Origin: an uncultured Georgenia sp.
GTDB taxonomy: Bacteria > Actinomycetota > Actinomycetes > Actinomycetales > Actinomycetaceae
Assembly: GCF_937958535.1 (NCBI RefSeq)
Contig: NZ_CALGNQ010000119.1
Span: 1 to 8,562, forward strand
Reading direction: 5' to 3'
Length of the DNA: 8,562 nt
Shown here: positions 6,365-8,562 of the stretch, piece by piece
Position numbering within the stretch: position 1 is the stretch's first letter
How the letters are laid out: each line of letters begins with the position of its first letter
Notes under the pieces: generated by a model
The model's database searches: none
What the model saw: only the letters and a program-made list of their open reading frames with translations
Told to the model about the DNA's origin: nothing
Program-made: the position numbers and the translations under genes

Positions 6365-7813
6365 TCAGGCGGCCCGGGACCGGATGACGGTCCACCCGTA
6401 CGGGAGCGACCCGCGCCGCTCGTCACCGATGGGGGTGATGTCCGGGTCGTCCCGGTGACGCCCGGGAAGAGCGGGCGCGACCGACACGTACCGGTGGCCG
6501 GTGGGCGTGGTGACCTCCACGACATGGCCGTCCCCAGGTCCGGCGCGGGCCCGCCACCCCGGCGCCTCCTTGACGTAGTTGCAGGCCTCACAGGTGCCCT
6601 CGAGGTTCTCCCCGCTGGTGGGCCCACCCTCCGCGAAGGGGACGATGTGGTCGTGGTGCCGGATCGGCGCTCCGCACCACGCGGAGCGGCAGCCCTGGTC
6701 CCGGGCGTCGACGAAGCGGGCGAGCCCCGACGGTGGGGTCCGGCGACGGGAGTCCATCTGCACCAGCTGCCCTGTGGTGGGGCTGGTGAACAGTCGGCGC
6801 AGCCAGAGCTCGGTGCTGTGGTCGGCCTGCCGGCCGCCGAGGCGGTCGCCGACGAGCCGCCGTGCCCAACCGGCGGGGACGGGCCCGTACCCGGGGACCA
6901 CGGCGGGCTCGCCGTCGCCCCGCAGGAGGGTGCGGTCGGTCATGACGAGCTGGATCTCGACGGGTGTGGCGTCGGCCGTGGACTGCCCGGTGACACGCTC
7001 GACGAGGGTGTCGGCCATGACCTGCCCGCGGCTGCGCGGATCACCCTGGGCGCGGGCGGCGTCGGCCGCCCGGGTGAGGGCGGCCAGCACGGCCACGCCC
7101 TGTGCCACCGGGAGCAGGCCGGTGAGGTAGCTCATCGTGTCCGGCGCCGGGCGCAGCGTGACGCACCGCTCCCCCTCCGCGCGCCGGGCCCGGCGGACCA
7201 CCGACTCGGCGTCGAGGCGGTAGGCCACCTGCTTGGCCCGGGCGGTGAGCTGCCGGTCGCCCAGCCGTTCGAGCTCTGTCCGGTCCGCGGCGACCTCGAC
7301 GTCGAACGCCCTCCGGTCCTCCAGCGTCAGCGTCGCCGACTCACGGACCAGGATGGTCGCCCGCCACTCGCTGATCACCCCCGCCGTCAGCGCGGCGTGG
7401 GTGTGCGGCATCTCCCGGACGAGGGCCTTCGCCAGCCCCAGGAGGCGGCCGCCGCGGTGCGGTGACTCGCGACGGGCGAGCGCAACCTGGGCACCGACTC
7501 CCTTACCCCGCTCGCGGGCGGGCAGGCCGGCTCGGGCCTGTTCCTCACGTTGCGAGACGTCGAGGTCGACAGCGATGCGCGCCTGCGCGGCAGCGGCCGC
7601 GGCCTTCAGCTCCTCCAACGCCCGGAGCTGGTCGACCCGCTCGGCGTCCGTGACGTCCCGGTCGATCTCCGCCAGCGCCTCCCGCCATCGGGCCAGCTCC
7701 CGGACGGTCACAGCCGTGGCCGGCAGCCCTGCAGCCGGCACGGCCCCGGGCACCGGCCCGGCGGCGGTCTGCTCCGCCGCCTGCTGGGTGCCGTCCCGGG
7801 TCGCTGCGTCCAT
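6365..7813 (-). CDS. DUF222 domain-containing HNH endonuclease (13E12-repeat type)
   Basis: A 482-aa protein with an Ala/Pro-rich N-terminus (1-35), a charged, probably coiled-coil stretch (about 40-95), a DUF222 region (roughly 40-340), and a C-terminal HNH nuclease domain (about 365-420). Seen in the HNH domain: zinc-type cysteines Cys375, Cys380, Cys408 and Cys411, the metal-site pair Asp388-His389 (HHDHIVPFAEGG), Asn403 in GENLEG, and CEACNYVKE (408-416). All expected catalytic positions appear intact. This architecture is abundant and multicopy in actinobacteria and includes the M. tuberculosis 13E12 repeat proteins; its biological role is unsettled. The ATG at 7813 is chosen although no ribosome site precedes it; a possible TATGTA -10 box only 11 nt upstream suggests a near-leaderless message. 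An upstream ATG at 7843 (MSVVVCSVDH) is the alternative. The frame stays open to 8326 by chance, across the tRNA gene. Confidence 0.9.
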   Translation of the reverse strand: MDAATRDGTQQAAEQTAAGPVPGAVPAAGLPATAVTVRELARWREALAEIDRDVTDAERVDQLRALEELKAAAAAAQARIAVDLDVSQREEQARAGLPARERGKGVGAQVALARRESPHRGGRLLGLAKALVREMPHTHAALTAGVISEWRATILVRESATLTLEDRRAFDVEVAADRTELERLGDRQLTARAKQVAYRLDAESVVRRARRAEGERCVTLRPAPDTMSYLTGLLPVAQGVAVLAALTRAADAARAQGDPRSRGQVMADTLVERVTGQSTADATPVEIQLVMTDRTLLRGDGEPAVVPGYGPVPAGWARRLVGDRLGGRQADHSTELWLRRLFTSPTTGQLVQMDSRRRTPPSGLARFVDARDQGCRSAWCGAPIRHHDHIVPFAEGGPTSGENLEGTCEACNYVKEAPGWRARAGPGDGHVVEVTTPTGHRYVSVAPALPGRHRDDPDITPIGDERRGSLPYGWTVIRSRAA

Positions 7814-7824
7814 GTGATCCACGC

Positions 7825-7830
7825 TACATA
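7825..7830 (-). promoter_or_regulatory. Possible -10 element (TATGTA) for the DUF222/HNH gene
   Basis: On the minus strand TATGTA ends 11 nt before the ATG at 7813. Transcription from it would start only about 4-5 nt before the start codon, fitting the absence of a Shine-Dalgarno sequence. No convincing -35 hexamer is seen. If the upstream ATG at 7843 is the real start, this hexamer would be inside the gene. Confidence 0.3.
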
Positions 7831-7997
7831 CGACCACCGACATTGCCCGTTGCGCCGCTGACGGCCCCCGGTACCGCCGGTCGTTCGTGATGGCTATCCG
7901 CCCCGGCGCCCCCTGACCCGCAGGCTCGCCGGACACCCGTCCGCACCTGAGGGCGACCATGTGCCGTGGCGTGCCCCCGCACCCGGCGTGACATGCG

Positions 7998-8028
7998 AAA
8001 GGCCCGGACCGCTCTGCGGTCCGGGCCT
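7998..8028 (-). terminator. Terminator of the tRNA-Pro gene
   Basis: On the minus strand, AGGCCCGGACCGC (8028-8016) and GCGGTCCGGGCCT (8012-8000) form a perfect 13-bp stem with a 3-nt loop. The T run is short (TTT, 8000-7998). It begins 11 nt after the mature tRNA 3' end, the expected place for its terminator. Confidence 0.85.
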
Positions 8029-8039
8029 CAGGACATCTG

Positions 8040-8113
<74 letters not shown>

Positions 8114-8126
8114 TCTGGCTCGCGAA

Positions 8127-8155
8127 CGAACCTGAACGAGGATACCGCAGGTTCG
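8127..8155. repeat. 8-bp inverted repeat flanking the tRNA-Pro -10 box
   Basis: CGAACCTG (8127-8134) and CAGGTTCG (8148-8155) are perfect inverted copies with a 13-nt spacer, and the TATCCT box lies inside the spacer. The geometry resembles an operator, or a hairpin that includes the first transcribed bases. Chance cannot be excluded. Confidence 0.4.
8139..8144 (-). promoter_or_regulatory. -10 element (TATCCT) of the tRNA-Pro promoter
   Basis: On the minus strand TATCCT lies 25 nt before the tRNA 5' end, giving a 5' leader of roughly 19 nt for RNase P to remove. The hexamer differs from TATAAT at two bases, and C at position 4 is common in actinobacterial promoters. The -35 region about 17 nt upstream (ACGGTC) is poor. 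Confidence 0.5.
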
Positions 8156-8203
8156 GGCCCCGACCGTACTCCGCGACACCCCTGTGCGTGGCGTCACACC
8201 GCG

Positions 8204-8238
8204 CGCAGCACCAGGCGCTCCCTCCGCCTGGTGCTGCG
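8204..8238 (-). terminator. Perfect 14-bp hairpin, probable terminator of the 8268 gene
   Basis: CGCAGCACCAGGCG (8204-8217) pairs perfectly with CGCCTGGTGCTGCG (8225-8238) around a 7-nt loop. It begins 29 nt past the stop of the right-edge membrane protein gene on the minus strand and upstream of the tRNA promoter. There is no U-tract. It should insulate the tRNA gene from read-through. Confidence 0.75.
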
Positions 8239-8267
8239 TCACCACGCGCCACGTGGTACCGGCCCGC

Positions 8268-8562
8268 TCAGTGCGCGGCCCCCTCGCCCGCCTGCTCGAG
8301 CCGGACCTTCTCGGCGGCCACCACACCGAGCGCCAGCAGCGCGACGACCATGACCGCGGTCGCCTCCCACGGCGCCAGCCGGTACAGCCCGACGAGCGTG
8401 ACGAGCAGGACGAGCAGCAACGCCCGGCGCAGCACCTGGAACGCCTGGTACCGGTTGCGCCCGAGCGTCCGGAAACCCCACGTGGCGACGGCGACGGCCG
8501 CCGTCGACGACCCGGCCACCAACCACCGCGCCCACCGCGGCTCGTCCTGCAGCACCGCCACC
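8268..8562 (-). CDS. Small hypothetical membrane protein (5' end probably outside window)
   Basis: The visible 97 codons run to the right edge. A GTG at 8561 could be the start, but no upstream sequence is available to judge it, so I treat the gene as 5'-partial. I do not recognise the family. Seen: three hydrophobic stretches at about residues 13-30, 46-63 and 66-83 counted from that GTG. A basic loop separates the first two (FRTLGRNRYQAFQVLRRA, 30-47), and a short polar tail follows (EKVRLEQAGEGAAH, 84-97). This suggests a small integral membrane protein with an uncertain number of additional upstream residues. A strong hairpin follows the stop. Confidence 0.65.
   Translation of the reverse strand, partial: VAVLQDEPRWARWLVAGSSTAAVAVATWGFRTLGRNRYQAFQVLRRALLLVLLVTLVGLYRLAPWEATAVMVVALLALGVVAAEKVRLEQAGEGAAH

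Noticed and set aside
6365..7813. HNH nuclease as part of a restriction, homing or defence system
   Set aside because: There is no methyltransferase, intron, intein or partner gene nearby. DUF222/HNH genes are common, dispersed actinobacterial genes of unsettled role.

Overview
The window is very GC-rich chromosomal DNA with strong G/C at third codon positions and several GTG starts. It carries a DUF222/HNH endonuclease gene, a UvrA paralog with an LSPGE signature, and a tRNA gene that does not encode CCA. Together these point to a high-GC actinobacterium. I cannot place it further; a Micrococcales-type organism is only a guess.

Layout, left to right. (1) At the left edge, on the minus strand, a short relic of a DUF4386 membrane protein (196-477) overlaps by a GTGA junction the start of a GyrI-like small-molecule-binding protein, which runs off the window at base 1. 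(2) A divergent intergenic region (478-701) holds a possible promoter and a strong bulged stem-loop. It leads into a small plus-strand three-helix membrane protein (702-1016). A perfect 12-bp hairpin then separates that gene from the convergent cluster to its right. (3) A minus-strand run of four closely spaced genes is transcribed from 6311 down to 1119. In order they are an 822-aa UvrA paralog lacking the UvrB-binding domain, a cytoplasmic serine hydrolase of the beta-lactamase/class C fold, a YccF (DUF307) inner-membrane protein, and a class I/II PLP aminotransferase. Gaps are 49, 35 and 12 nt, so co-transcription is plausible, but the functions do not form an obvious pathway. (4) A hairpin at 6328-6358 separates this run from an upstream minus-strand DUF222/HNH endonuclease gene (6365-7813). 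(5) A minus-strand tRNA-Pro(GGG) gene (8040-8113) has its own -10 box and a 13-bp terminator hairpin. (6) At the right edge lies a small minus-strand membrane protein (8268 onward, 5' end probably outside the window), followed by a perfect 14-bp hairpin.

Most of the window looks like ordinary chromosome. I found no CRISPR array, insertion sequence, prophage gene, toxin-antitoxin pair or recognisable defence island. The observations most worth a second look are the DUF4386 relic, which has lost its central helices but keeps a good ribosome site and overlaps an apparently intact GyrI-like gene; the UvrB-domain-less UvrA at the head of a tight four-gene run; and two structured non-coding elements, the bulged stem-loop in the divergent leader and the palindrome around the tRNA -10 box.
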